Positions 32,088 to 40,632 of a stretch of 64,000 bases of DNA are shown here, in pieces (positions within the stretch are counted from its first letter, which is position 1; each line of letters begins with the position of its first letter). Position numbers and translations under genes: made by a program. Below the pieces are notes generated by a model. That model did no database searches. It saw only the letters and a list, made by a program, of their open reading frames with translations, and was not told the DNA's origin. The stretch is from CALZIK01 sp945787635 (GTDB taxonomy: Bacteria > Acidobacteriota > Thermoanaerobaculia > Multivoradales > JAHEKO01), in assembly GCA_947259725.1 (NCBI GenBank), contig CAMYNM010000009.1, positions 62,001 through 126,000 on the forward strand, in the 5' to 3' direction.

Positions 32088-32717
32088 TCAGGCGTTTGGT
32101 TGCGCGAGCTTCTCGGCTCGATTGCGATAGAGATCCGGATCGACCACGGCGGCCATCTTTTCGATCTCGAGATTCATCTTCAGGAAGGCGCTCATCTTCC
32201 GGGCGTGAATCTCGGGATCGCTCAGGACTTCACGGTAGTGAACTTCCATCCATTCGAAGTGCTGCTGGCGTTTGAGCAGATACTGCGCTCGCCAGACGTC
32301 TCCTTCGAAGAGCTCCTTCATGCGCTCGTCGTCGGTCGCCGAGTTCTCGCCACGTCGATCGAGCATCTTGGCTTGGGAGGCTAGAACCTCCTCGAGATCG
32401 CGACGCACGAAGAGCACCCGATAGTTGTTGTCGGGCGGAAGGGCCCGCAGAAGGTTCGAGATGATCTTGATGCCTTTGCCCCTGCAGGCTCTCAACCATG
32501 CCTTGTCGGCCATGTCGTGGAGGCTCTTGACGCGCTCGTCCTCGTAGTAGCCCTTGGGATTGTCCTCGTCGGCCGTGCGAATCCCGTCCTGAACGAGGGG
32601 CACCCCGCCGGCCTCCAGCATTTTCATGGCCATCGAGGTTCCGGAGCGCGGGAGCCCGGAGACCACGACGATGGGCGCCCCATAGCGCAGCCGTCTGAAG
32701 GTGGATCGCAGGCTCAT
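32088..32717 (-). CDS. Sulfotransferase-family protein
   Basis: A 209-residue protein with the 5'-phosphosulfate loop VVVSGLPRSGTSMAM near the N-terminus and a likely 3'-phosphate region (VLFVRRDLEEVLASQ). These are the PAPS-binding sites of cytosolic/Golgi-type sulfotransferases. It is on the short side. The ATG at 32717 is divergent from the phosphodiesterase cluster, with a shared 121-base promoter region. No PAPS synthesis genes are here. A sulfate or phosphate ester of a lipid or glycan is a reasonable substrate from context. Confidence 0.85.
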   Translation of the reverse strand: MSLRSTFRRLRYGAPIVVVSGLPRSGTSMAMKMLEAGGVPLVQDGIRTADEDNPKGYYEDERVKSLHDMADKAWLRACRGKGIKIISNLLRALPPDNNYRVLFVRRDLEEVLASQAKMLDRRGENSATDDERMKELFEGDVWRAQYLLKRQQHFEWMEVHYREVLSDPEIHARKMSAFLKMNLEIEKMAAVVDPDLYRNRAEKLAQPNA

Positions 32718-32838
32718 TGTGTCGGGAAAGGAAAAAGCGCTAGTATTTGGGGGTGATCAGCGGGCTTCTCCCGAAGCCGGTTCCAGAAGCCGCATCCGTA
32801 CGATAACCCGATCCGCGGGCTCGAGACTACCCCTCCCA

Positions 32839-34956
32839 GTGCATGACTTTCGCGCCAGGCCGGCGCTGCTTTCGATCGCCCTCTGCGGCGTGCTCCTGCT
32901 CGCAGGGGCCGTGTCCGCCGAGGCCTACGTCGGACCGGGGGCCGGATTCGCCCTGGTGTCCTCGTGTCTGGTGGTCTTCGTCACCGCGATCATCGCGCTG
33001 GTGACAGTGCTGATCTGGCCCTTTCGCTGGCTCTACCGCAAGATCCGCCGCCGCGGCAGCGAGAAGCCGAGGATCAAGCGGTTCATCATGGTCGGGCTCG
33101 ATGGGCAGGATCCCCGGTTGACCGACAAGTTCATGAAGGAGGGGAAGCTTCCCAACTTCGAGAAGCTCGCGGCCGCGGGATGCTACGAGCGGCTCGAAAC
33201 GACCTATCCGTCGGTCTCGCCGGTGGCCTGGTCGTCTTTCGGCACCGGCACCCATCCCGCCAAGCACAACATCTTCGATTTTCTCTCCCGCGATCCCAAG
33301 ACCTATTTGCCGCAAATGTCCTCGACCGAGATCGGCACGGTCCACAAGTTCCTCAAGCTCGGCAAGCTTCGGCTTCCGATGCACAAACCGGAGCTTCGGC
33401 TGCTGAGGAAATCCAAACCCTTCTGGACGCTTCTGGGTGAAGCCGGCATCTGGAGCACCGTGCTGCGCGTGCCGATCACATTTCCGCCCGACCGGTTCTA
33501 CGGCGCCGAGCTCTCGGCAATGGCGGCTCCCGACCTTCTGGGAACCCAGGGCACCTTCCTGCTGTACTCGACCCGCAAATCCGGCGAGAAGTTCCAGGAA
33601 GGCGGCATGCGGATCCCGCTCGAGTCGAACGGCAACCCGGATCGTTTCGAGACCGTGATCGAGGGCCCCGAGAACATCTTCTACGACGGCTCGCCGCCGA
33701 TGGCCATCCCGGTCGCGATCGAGCTCGATCGCGCGGCCGGGACGGCCCGCCTTGCCGTCAACGGCGACTCGCACGAGCTCGTGGCCGGCGAGCTTTCGGA
33801 CTGGATCAAGCTCACTTTCAAGGCAGTCCCCGGAGTGAAGGTGATGGGCATCTGCCGGATGCAGGTGACCGAGATCGGCGAGCATTTCTCGCTCTATGTC
33901 ACGCCGATCGCGCTCGATCCCGAAAAGCCCGCCATGCCGGTGTCCCATCCGACCTACTACTCGACCTATCTGGCTAAGCAGCAGGGGCCGTTCTCGACCC
34001 TCGGCCTGGCTGAGGACACCTGGGCGCTGAACGAGGATGTCGTTGGCGACGAGACGTTCTTGACCCAGGCCTACGACATCGATCGCGAACGCCAGGAGAT
34101 GTTCTTCAACTCCCTCGACCGTCTGAAGAAGGGTTCGCTGGTGTGCGTCTTCGACGGCACCGACCGCATTCAGCACATGTTCTGGCGGTACATGGAGGAA
34201 GGGCACCCGGCCGCGCGCGGCAAGGAGAACGCCGAGCACAAGAACGCGATCGAGGAGCTTTACCGGCACAACGACAAGCTGGTCGGCAAGGTAATGGGCA
34301 AGCTCAAGAAGGGAGACCTCCTGATGGTGATCTCCGATCACGGCTTCACGTCGTTTCGCCGCGGCATCAACCTCAACACCTGGCTACATGAGAACGGCTA
34401 TTTGACTCTGAAAGAAGGAGCCGACGGCGGCGCCGAGTGGCTGCGCGAGGTGGATTGGTCGAAGACCCGGGCCTACGCTCTTGGGCTCTGCGGCATGTAT
34501 CTCAACGTCAAGGGCCGCGAAGCCGAGGGAATCGTGGAGCAGGAGAAGATCGCCGGCCTCAAGAAAGAGCTGATCGAGAAGATGAGCGGGCTGGTCGATC
34601 CGGAGACCGGAGAGGTCGGAATCAACGAGCTCTTTGACACCCGCGCGCTCTACCAGGGGCCCTACCTGACCAATGCGCCGGACTTCATCGTCGGCTACAA
34701 CCACGGCTACCGGATCTCGTGGGACGGCGCCACCGGTGTCGTGGCGGGTCCTCTGTGGGAGGACAACGTCAAGGCCTGGAGCGGCGACCACGGCGTCGAT
34801 CCGCGCCTCGTTCCCGGAGTCTTTTTCTGCAACCGCGAGATCGAGGCGTCGGATCCGGCGATCATCGACATCGCGCCGAGCGTCCTGCGCCTCTTCGGGC
34901 AGAAGGTGCCCGCGCACATGGACGGCAAGCTCCTGTTCGCGGAGGAAGGCTCGTAA
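32839..34956 (+). CDS. Membrane-anchored phosphodiesterase/alkaline phosphatase-fold enzyme (1)
   Basis: About 705 residues. Two hydrophobic stretches (ALLSIALCGVLLLAGAV and LVVFVTAIIALVTVLIWP) precede an alkaline phosphatase-superfamily domain of the type I phosphodiesterase/nucleotide pyrophosphatase kind. Metal-site segments are present: IMVGLDGQDP, VAWSSFGTGTHP, FDGTDRIQHMFW, VISDHGFTSF and WSGDHGVDP. Start choice is uncertain: GTG at 32839 precedes the hydrophobic segment; ATG 32701 and GTG 32719 are also in frame but overlap or abut the divergent gene. It shares the whole domain plan with the next gene, which starts 32 bases later. Confidence 0.85.
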   Translation: MHDFRARPALLSIALCGVLLLAGAVSAEAYVGPGAGFALVSSCLVVFVTAIIALVTVLIWPFRWLYRKIRRRGSEKPRIKRFIMVGLDGQDPRLTDKFMKEGKLPNFEKLAAAGCYERLETTYPSVSPVAWSSFGTGTHPAKHNIFDFLSRDPKTYLPQMSSTEIGTVHKFLKLGKLRLPMHKPELRLLRKSKPFWTLLGEAGIWSTVLRVPITFPPDRFYGAELSAMAAPDLLGTQGTFLLYSTRKSGEKFQEGGMRIPLESNGNPDRFETVIEGPENIFYDGSPPMAIPVAIELDRAAGTARLAVNGDSHELVAGELSDWIKLTFKAVPGVKVMGICRMQVTEIGEHFSLYVTPIALDPEKPAMPVSHPTYYSTYLAKQQGPFSTLGLAEDTWALNEDVVGDETFLTQAYDIDRERQEMFFNSLDRLKKGSLVCVFDGTDRIQHMFWRYMEEGHPAARGKENAEHKNAIEELYRHNDKLVGKVMGKLKKGDLLMVISDHGFTSFRRGINLNTWLHENGYLTLKEGADGGAEWLREVDWSKTRAYALGLCGMYLNVKGREAEGIVEQEKIAGLKKELIEKMSGLVDPETGEVGINELFDTRALYQGPYLTNAPDFIVGYNHGYRISWDGATGVVAGPLWEDNVKAWSGDHGVDPRLVPGVFFCNREIEASDPAIIDIAPSVLRLFGQKVPAHMDGKLLFAEEGS

Positions 34957-34988
34957 GGCCGGCGAATCGGCCAGGAGATCCCAAGACG

Positions 34989-36950
34989 ATGACTAGCAAG
35001 CGACGAAGAATACCCCCAAGGACGATGGCGGTGGCGCTGGCCGCGGTGCTCGCGTCCCTCTCGCTTTTTTCGTGCGCGAAAGCGAAGCTCGAGAAGCAGG
35101 TGATCGTTCTCGGTTTCGACGGGATGGACTACCAGTACACCCGGCGGCTCATGGCCGAGGGCCGCATGCCCAACTTCTCGAAACTCGCCGAGACCGGCAC
35201 TTTCGGGCCCCTCGCGACCGCGGTTCCACCGCAGAGCCCGGTGGCCTGGTCCAACTTCATCACCGGAATGGACTCGGGTGGGCACGGCATCTTCGACTTC
35301 GTGCACCGCAACCCCGACACCATGCAGCCCTACATGTCGACCTCGAAGACCGAAGGCTCCGAGAAGGCGGTCAAGGTCGGCAAGTACAAGTTCCCGCTGG
35401 CCGGCGGTGAGGTCAAGCTGCTGCGTCACGGCACGCCGTTCTGGGAGCTCCTCGAGGCCAACGGCATCGAGTCGCACATCTACCGAATGCCGGCCAACTT
35501 TCCTCCGTCGGGCTCGGCATCATTCGAGCTTTCCGGCATGGGAACGCCGGACATTCTCGGGACGCCGGGAACGTTCTCCTTCTACACCTCGGACATCTTC
35601 GTCAATGAGCGCGAGATTTCGGGTGGCGCCATCTATGCACTTGATTACTGGGAGAACCGCGCGGAGGGCAAGCTCCACGGACCCGAGAATCCGTTCCTGC
35701 AGCGCCGCCAGACACTTTCGGCCGACTTCGCCCTACACGTCGATCCGGAATCGCCGGTCGCCAAGCTCGTTGTCGGCGACGAGCAGCGCGTCCTCGCGGT
35801 CGGCGAGTGGAGTGACTGGGTGCCGGTTGCGTTCGAGATGATCCCGACGCAGGTGCTGCCTGCGATGGGCCGTTTCTATCTGAGGAGCCTTCGACCCGAG
35901 GTCGAGCTCTACGTCTCGCCTCTTCAGATCGACCCGATCTCGCCGGCGCTCCCGATCTCGACTCCGGAGAGCTTCGCCGCCGAGCTGGCGCGGCGCACTG
36001 GCCGCTTCTACACCCAGGGCATGCCGGAGGACACCAAGGCGCTCTCGGGAGATGTTTTCAGCCGCGAGGAGTTCTTGGCCCAGGCCAAGATCACCGGCGA
36101 CGAGATTCTCGGCCAGTATGAGGTCGTCCTCGATGACTTCGACGGGGGGCTGTTGTTTTACTATTTCGGCAATCTGGATCTCATCTGCCACATGATGTTT
36201 CGCTCGACGGACCCCGGGCATCCGGCCTACGATGCGGAGCGCGATCCCGAATATCTGAAGGTGGTCGAAGCGACCTACACGGCTTTCGACCGGATCGTCG
36301 GCTACACCCTCGAGCACATGCCGGACGACGCCAAGCTGATCGTGATGTCGGATCACGGTTTTTCGAGCTGGCGCCGGGCGTTTCACCTGAACGACTGGCT
36401 GATCGAGAAGGGCTATCTCACGGTGAAGAACCCCAGCAAGGTCGCCGGCACCAACATCTACTCGAATGTGGACTGGAGCAAGACTCGGGCGTACGGCCTG
36501 GGGCTCAACGGGCTCTTCATCAACGTCGAGGATCGCGAGTCGAAGGGCGTGGTACCGAAGGCCGAGCGCGCCGCCCTGATCGCCGAGATCTCGGAGGAGC
36601 TTCTGGCGGAGATCGATCCCGCGACCGGCGAACCCGCCGTCACCAGGCTCTATGAGCTCGAAGAGACCTACCACGGCGAATACCTCGGTCTCGGACCGGA
36701 CCTCCAGGTTGGATACAACAAAGGCACCCGCTGCTCGTTCGAGTCCGCGATCGGAGACCTCACCGGAGAGGTCCTCGAAGACAATATGGCGGAGTGGAGC
36801 GGTGACCACTGCATGGATCACACCAAGGTCCCCGGGATCTTGCTGACCAGCGGCGAGCTCGCGAAGCCGGCGAGCTCGCTCAAGGAGCTCGGTGGCGCGG
36901 TGCTAGCCGAATTCGGCATCACCTGGTCCGGGACTAGTACAGGCGGATAG
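34989..36950 (+). CDS. Phosphodiesterase/alkaline phosphatase-fold lipoprotein (2)
   Basis: A 653-residue paralogue of the preceding protein, carried on a lipobox (SLFSC) rather than two spans. Matching segments are IVLGFDGMDYQYT, VAWSNFITGMDSG, LDLICHMMF, VMSDHGFSSWRR and WSGDHCMDH, so the metal ligands appear kept. The central region (HGPENPFLQRR, WSDWVPVAF) also aligns with the paralogue. The frame extends to 34719 but that is shadow; ATG 34989 begins the signal. Likely substrates are phosphate or sulfate esters at the cell envelope. Nine bases separate it from the ribbon-helix-helix gene. Confidence 0.87.
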   Translation: MTSKRRRIPPRTMAVALAAVLASLSLFSCAKAKLEKQVIVLGFDGMDYQYTRRLMAEGRMPNFSKLAETGTFGPLATAVPPQSPVAWSNFITGMDSGGHGIFDFVHRNPDTMQPYMSTSKTEGSEKAVKVGKYKFPLAGGEVKLLRHGTPFWELLEANGIESHIYRMPANFPPSGSASFELSGMGTPDILGTPGTFSFYTSDIFVNEREISGGAIYALDYWENRAEGKLHGPENPFLQRRQTLSADFALHVDPESPVAKLVVGDEQRVLAVGEWSDWVPVAFEMIPTQVLPAMGRFYLRSLRPEVELYVSPLQIDPISPALPISTPESFAAELARRTGRFYTQGMPEDTKALSGDVFSREEFLAQAKITGDEILGQYEVVLDDFDGGLLFYYFGNLDLICHMMFRSTDPGHPAYDAERDPEYLKVVEATYTAFDRIVGYTLEHMPDDAKLIVMSDHGFSSWRRAFHLNDWLIEKGYLTVKNPSKVAGTNIYSNVDWSKTRAYGLGLNGLFINVEDRESKGVVPKAERAALIAEISEELLAEIDPATGEPAVTRLYELEETYHGEYLGLGPDLQVGYNKGTRCSFESAIGDLTGEVLEDNMAEWSGDHCMDHTKVPGILLTSGELAKPASSLKELGGAVLAEFGITWSGTSTGG

Positions 36951-36959
36951 GAGAAGGAC

Positions 36960-37154
36960 ATGTTTGGAAGCACGAAAGTCAAGCTGGACACCGATCTGGT
37001 GTCGAAGATCAAGCGATACGCGGATATCGCCGGCTACTCGTCGGTCGAAGAGTTCATCACCCACGCTCTCGAGAAAGAGCTCGCCAAGCTGGCCGATGCC
37101 GGTTCGGAGGAAGAGATCAAGAAGCGCCTGCAAGGCCTCGGCTACATCTCGTAG
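36960..37154 (+). CDS. Small ribbon-helix-helix-like protein
   Basis: A 64-residue protein. KVKLDTDLVSKIKRYADIAG and SSVEEFITHALEKEL have the strand-helix-helix pattern of RHH DNA-binding proteins. The C-terminal KKRLQGLGYIS is like the RLRxLGY tails of many sulfatase and TPR proteins. GGAGAAGGAC lies directly ahead of the ATG. It may regulate the operon or act as a small partner of the phosphodiesterases or the next membrane protein; the sequence cannot decide. 22 bases separate it from the next gene. Confidence 0.75.
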   Translation: MFGSTKVKLDTDLVSKIKRYADIAGYSSVEEFITHALEKELAKLADAGSEEEIKKRLQGLGYIS

Positions 37155-37176
37155 CTACTCGCTGCCGCCCACCCCG

Positions 37177-38013
37177 ATGATCTGGATCAACAGAGTTTTG
37201 CGTGCGGTTTTCGACGCCGTGCTGTCACCGTTTGCGGCTTGGTCGCCGTGGGTCGGTCTGGCCTTGGTGTCCTTGGTGAGCGCGGTCGGGGTGCTGTGGA
37301 TCTTCAAGCGGACGTCGAATCAGGATGCCCTGGCAGCGGTCAAGAGCCGGATCCATGCAGGACTTTTCGAGATCCGGCTCTTCAACGACGATCTGCCCGC
37401 GATCTTCCGGGCGCAGACCTCGATCTTGAAGGCGAACGCGAAGTACTTGTGGCTTTCACTGCCGCCGATGATCTGGATCATCGTGCCGCTGTTTTTCGTT
37501 TTTGCTCAGCTTCAGTTCCACTATGGCTACGAGGGACTCCGGCCGGCCGAGACCGCGCTGCTGACCCTGCGGCTCGAGGAGGGCGCCGAGGAGCTTGCCG
37601 CGGGGACCAAGCCCGCGGTCACCCTCGACGTGCCGGCGGGCGTCGAGGTGCAGGCCGGTCCGGTCTGGGCACCGGCGCTTCGAGAGCTGAGTTGGCGCAT
37701 CGGAGTGGTCGAGTCCGGCGACTACGAGGCGGTCGTCGGTTATGGCGGTGTCGAGATCCCCAAGTCCATTCGCTCGACCGATCGGGTGGCCCGCCTGTCG
37801 CCCAACAAGGTGGCGCCGCACTTGATGGGTCAGCTCCTGTACCCCGCCGAGGACCCGGTCTCCGGGGCCCCCTCGGTCGAGGCGCTCGAGGTCTCCTATC
37901 GGGAGCGCGCATTGGATTTTCTCGGCTGGCAGGTGCCGTGGTGGCTGGCGTACTTCGTCCTGATGATCTTGTTCGCCTTCGCCCTGCGGACGCCCATGGG
38001 CGTGACGATCTAG
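37177..38013 (+). CDS. Three-span membrane protein of unknown family
   Basis: A 278-residue protein. The first span (WVGLALVSLVSAVGVLWIF) is followed by a basic, helical cytosolic loop of about 45 residues, a second span (LPPMIWIIVPLFFVFAQL), a periplasmic beta-rich domain of about 150 residues and a final span (WLAYFVLMILFAFAL). The TM1, helical hairpin, TM2 layout recalls the Oxa1 superfamily (YidC, EMC3, DUF106), but I see no sequence motif that proves it. It ends the phosphodiesterase cluster, so it may be a membrane partner. The 252 bases after it show no gene apart from hairpins. Confidence 0.7.
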   Translation: MIWINRVLRAVFDAVLSPFAAWSPWVGLALVSLVSAVGVLWIFKRTSNQDALAAVKSRIHAGLFEIRLFNDDLPAIFRAQTSILKANAKYLWLSLPPMIWIIVPLFFVFAQLQFHYGYEGLRPAETALLTLRLEEGAEELAAGTKPAVTLDVPAGVEVQAGPVWAPALRELSWRIGVVESGDYEAVVGYGGVEIPKSIRSTDRVARLSPNKVAPHLMGQLLYPAEDPVSGAPSVEALEVSYRERALDFLGWQVPWWLAYFVLMILFAFALRTPMGVTI

Positions 38014-38243
38014 GGCCGCCGGCAGGGCGGGCCATCGCCCAGGGGCCGGCTCGGGCTTCTTGGACTGCAAGGGTTCGGCCCTCGCCTGCGCGTCGCTTCG
38101 CGCAAACCGCGTATGGCCTCCGGTCGCCGGCGCGAGCGCTCGCGTCGAGCCCGCTGGATCGCACAAGCCGAACGGTGGAGCGCGGTGGGACCGCGACCGG
38201 CCGGACGTATCACCCGGGCTCCATGCTCGTGGTCCCCGCACGC

Positions 38244-38265
38244 CGTCGGGCTCTGAGGCCCGACG
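38244..38265 (-). terminator. GC-rich hairpin at the end of the methyltransferase gene
   Basis: CGTCGGGC and GCCCGACG form a perfect 8-bp stem around loop TCTGAG, directly adjoining the stop codon at 38266 on the minus strand. There is no T-run, so it could be a Rho-assisted end or mRNA-protecting stem rather than a classic intrinsic terminator. Confidence 0.5.
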
Positions 38266-39207
38266 CTAGCGAGCGACGCGCTCGAACCACAACGACCCGA
38301 AGTGGGTGTCGTAGTCCTCGACCTCGGTGGCCCGGTAGTCGGGGACGGTCGCTTTCAGGAACTCGTGGTCGAAGTGGCGTAGCAGGGGCGCCGAGAACTT
38401 GATCTTGAAGTTCCGATTGAACGCCAGGAAGGCCTGCAAAATCATCGATTCCGTCCAGACCTGCGGCCACTTGGTGCGGAAAACGTACTGCTCGGCGGGA
38501 TGAGGCACGTTGTACGGAAAGTGGATGTCGTGGGCGTGGATGGTGACGCCCGGTCTGAGCCGCGGCACGACTTCCAGATACAGATAGGCCACCTCGCCGC
38601 CCAGCTTGAGAACGTGGCTGGTGTCGATGAAAAACACGTCGCCGGCCTCGAGCTCGTCGAAGTAGGCAAGGTCGACGTCTTGCACGGGGCTGATGGTGAG
38701 ATCGATACCCTCGAGCTTCTTCAGCGCCTCGCGCGGGTAGGGATCCACGACCCGAAAGCTCGCCTCGTCTCCCTCTTGACGGTTTTTGTTGACCGCCATC
38801 CAGGCGTAATAGGTCGAGAAGCCCGACCCGATCTCGATGTAGCGCTTGGGCTTGATGTGCCGGAGCATGAAGTAGAGCGTCATGGCGTCGACTTCGGTAA
38901 AGCCCGGTCCCAGCCCGAGTTTCTTGTTCTCCCGATACGGAGCGAGTGCCTGGAACTCAGTGCCGAAGCGGTCGACCATCTCCTTCAAGAGATCCTTCAT
39001 CGGCTCGATCTCGTACTCGACGCCGATCATCTCGCTGGCCACGTCCCACTGCTCGCGAGTCGCCTCGAGTTCCTTCAAGATCGGAATCGGGGAGTAGAAA
39101 TCCCTGGATGGGTAGACTTCCCAGCCGACCGCCGACACCGTTCGGCGCATCAGGTAGTGCAGCTTGCGATAGACGGACTTCAGGGTTCCGTGGACAGGGT
39201 TCGGCAT
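38266..39207 (-). CDS. Class I SAM-dependent methyltransferase
   Basis: A 313-residue protein. RYIEIGSGFSTYYAWMAV is motif I, and the DVFFIDTSHV segment fits motif IV of the Methyltransf_24-type group often found in glycan clusters. A metal- or substrate-binding region may lie in TIHAHDIHFPYN. The ATG at 39207 begins MPNPVHGTLKSVYRKLHYLM; the frame continues upstream to 39480 over the divergent gene. Probably methylates a sugar or small molecule. The two divergent genes leave about 55 bases for both promoters. Confidence 0.82.
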   Translation of the reverse strand: MPNPVHGTLKSVYRKLHYLMRRTVSAVGWEVYPSRDFYSPIPILKELEATREQWDVASEMIGVEYEIEPMKDLLKEMVDRFGTEFQALAPYRENKKLGLGPGFTEVDAMTLYFMLRHIKPKRYIEIGSGFSTYYAWMAVNKNRQEGDEASFRVVDPYPREALKKLEGIDLTISPVQDVDLAYFDELEAGDVFFIDTSHVLKLGGEVAYLYLEVVPRLRPGVTIHAHDIHFPYNVPHPAEQYVFRTKWPQVWTESMILQAFLAFNRNFKIKFSAPLLRHFDHEFLKATVPDYRATEVEDYDTHFGSLWFERVAR

Positions 39208-39262
39208 GGTGCTGGGCGCTCTGCTAGGCTTTGAAAGGCCGCGGGACCTTCCGGGAAAACTG

Positions 39263-40270
39263 ATGTCTGTGGATTCGAGAGACACCGCGCTCGCGCGCGG
39301 CGAAGCCGAGAGTTTAGCAGGCGGCTCGAAGCCGCGACGAGTTCTAGTGACCGGCGCGTCGGGTTTTGTGGGTCGCACCGTGGTGCGCCGCTTGGTCGAA
39401 GAGGGCTGGCAAATCGACGCGGTGTCGTCGACCGCCCGCGCGGTCGACGATAACGCCGACGGCGTGACCTGGCACCACACGGACCTTCTCGATTCTATCG
39501 CGGTCGAGCGATTGCTGGGTGGCCTCGAACTGTCCAGACTGGTGCATCTCGCCTGGGCTCCAAACCGCGGTATCTACAGCTCGCCCGAGAATCTTCGCTG
39601 GCTCGGCGCGGGTGCGCAACTGTTTGCCAGGTTCTTCGAGAATGGAGGCAAACGCGTGGTCGCGGCGGGCTCGAGCGCGGAATACGACTGGAGTGCCGGA
39701 ATCTGCCGCGAGTGCTCGACGCCCCTCGCGGGCGGCGGTCTCTACGGCGCGGCCAAAAGGGCGCTGGCCGAGGTGTTCGGAGGGTTGTGCGAGCTCCCGG
39801 AAAGAGTCGGAGCCTCTGAGGTGAGTGGCGCCTGGGCTCGGGTTTTCTTTCTCTTCGGCCCGCATGAGCCGGAGGAGCGGCTGGTGGCCTCGGTCGCCCG
39901 CGCGCTTCTCTCGGGCGAGCCGACCAAGTGCTCGGAGGGGAGCCAGGTTCGCGACTACCTCTACGTGGAGGACGCGGCCGACGCTCTGGTGCGGCTGCTG
40001 GATTCAGAGCTGACCGGTCCGGTCAATGTGGCTTCGGGCGAGGGTATCCGGATTCGCGATCTCGTCGGCGAGCTGGTCGCGCTCACCGGCGGAGGCGAGC
40101 GCCTCGTCTGGGGCGACCCGGACCCGGACCCCTTCGTAGTCGCCGATGTCGGGCGCCTTCGGGACGAGCTTGGCTGGCGGCCGCGGATCGGGCGCGACGA
40201 GGGCCTTGCACGAACCCTCGCGTGGTGGCGGGAACGCTTGGCCGGCTCGTCGAGCGCCGGCAACGACTGA
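39263..40270 (+). CDS. NAD-dependent epimerase/dehydratase
   Basis: A 335-residue extended SDR. The nucleotide-binding motif is VLVTGASGFVGRTVV, the catalytic Ser is in AAGSSAEYDW and the YxxxK pair in LYGAAKRAL. VRDYLYVEDAADA and PVNVASGEGIRIRDL are the usual sugar-nucleotide epimerase markers. The ATG at 39263 gives a normal length plus a 25-residue N-terminal lead; the frame also opens at 39206. Likely makes a nucleotide sugar for the glycan genes around it. Seven bases separate it from the Atl gene. Confidence 0.86.
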   Translation: MSVDSRDTALARGEAESLAGGSKPRRVLVTGASGFVGRTVVRRLVEEGWQIDAVSSTARAVDDNADGVTWHHTDLLDSIAVERLLGGLELSRLVHLAWAPNRGIYSSPENLRWLGAGAQLFARFFENGGKRVVAAGSSAEYDWSAGICRECSTPLAGGGLYGAAKRALAEVFGGLCELPERVGASEVSGAWARVFFLFGPHEPEERLVASVARALLSGEPTKCSEGSQVRDYLYVEDAADALVRLLDSELTGPVNVASGEGIRIRDLVGELVALTGGGERLVWGDPDPDPFVVADVGRLRDELGWRPRIGRDEGLARTLAWWRERLAGSSSAGND

Positions 40271-40277
40271 GATTCGT

Positions 40278-40613
40278 GTGACCGATCCCCGCTATCGCGC
40301 GTTCTATGACGTCGTAGAGAGCATCCCGGAGGGTCGGGTGGCGACCTACGGCCAGATCGCCATGCTGGCCGGCAAGCCCGGCCGAGCGCGACTCGTCGGT
40401 CACGCGCTAGGCTCCCTCGATGAGGATACCGAGGTCCCGTGGTATCGAGTGGTCAACGCCGGCGGCACCATCAGCCGGCGTGGGCTGGGCGACAGCGAGC
40501 ACATGCAACGAATCCTCCTGCACGCCGAGGGCGTAGAGTTCAGTGGAGCCGGTCGAATCGACCTCCGGCGGTTTCAATGGGATCCCGACGTGCGGATCAA
40601 GGCTCTTCGATAG
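40278..40613 (+). CDS. Alkyltransferase-like DNA repair protein (Atl)
   Basis: A 111-residue protein equal to the C-terminal half of O6-alkylguanine DNA alkyltransferase. The PCHR active-site motif is replaced by PWYRV (Trp55), so it cannot accept alkyl groups and should belong to the Atl group, which bind and flip O6-alkylguanine and recruit excision repair. Tyr24 (ATYGQIA) and the arginine-finger motif RLVGHAL are kept. The GTG at 40278 is 7 bases after the epimerase stop; the frame opens at 40146 inside that gene. Confidence 0.9.
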   Translation: MTDPRYRAFYDVVESIPEGRVATYGQIAMLAGKPGRARLVGHALGSLDEDTEVPWYRVVNAGGTISRRGLGDSEHMQRILLHAEGVEFSGAGRIDLRRFQWDPDVRIKALR

Positions 40614-40632
40614 AGTGAGGCAAGGGTTTACG

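Noticed and set aside
32701..32838. ATG 32701 start for the first phosphodiesterase
   Set aside because: It would overlap the divergent sulfotransferase start and add 46 Arg/Ser-rich residues before the hydrophobic segment; still possible, so noted in the entry.
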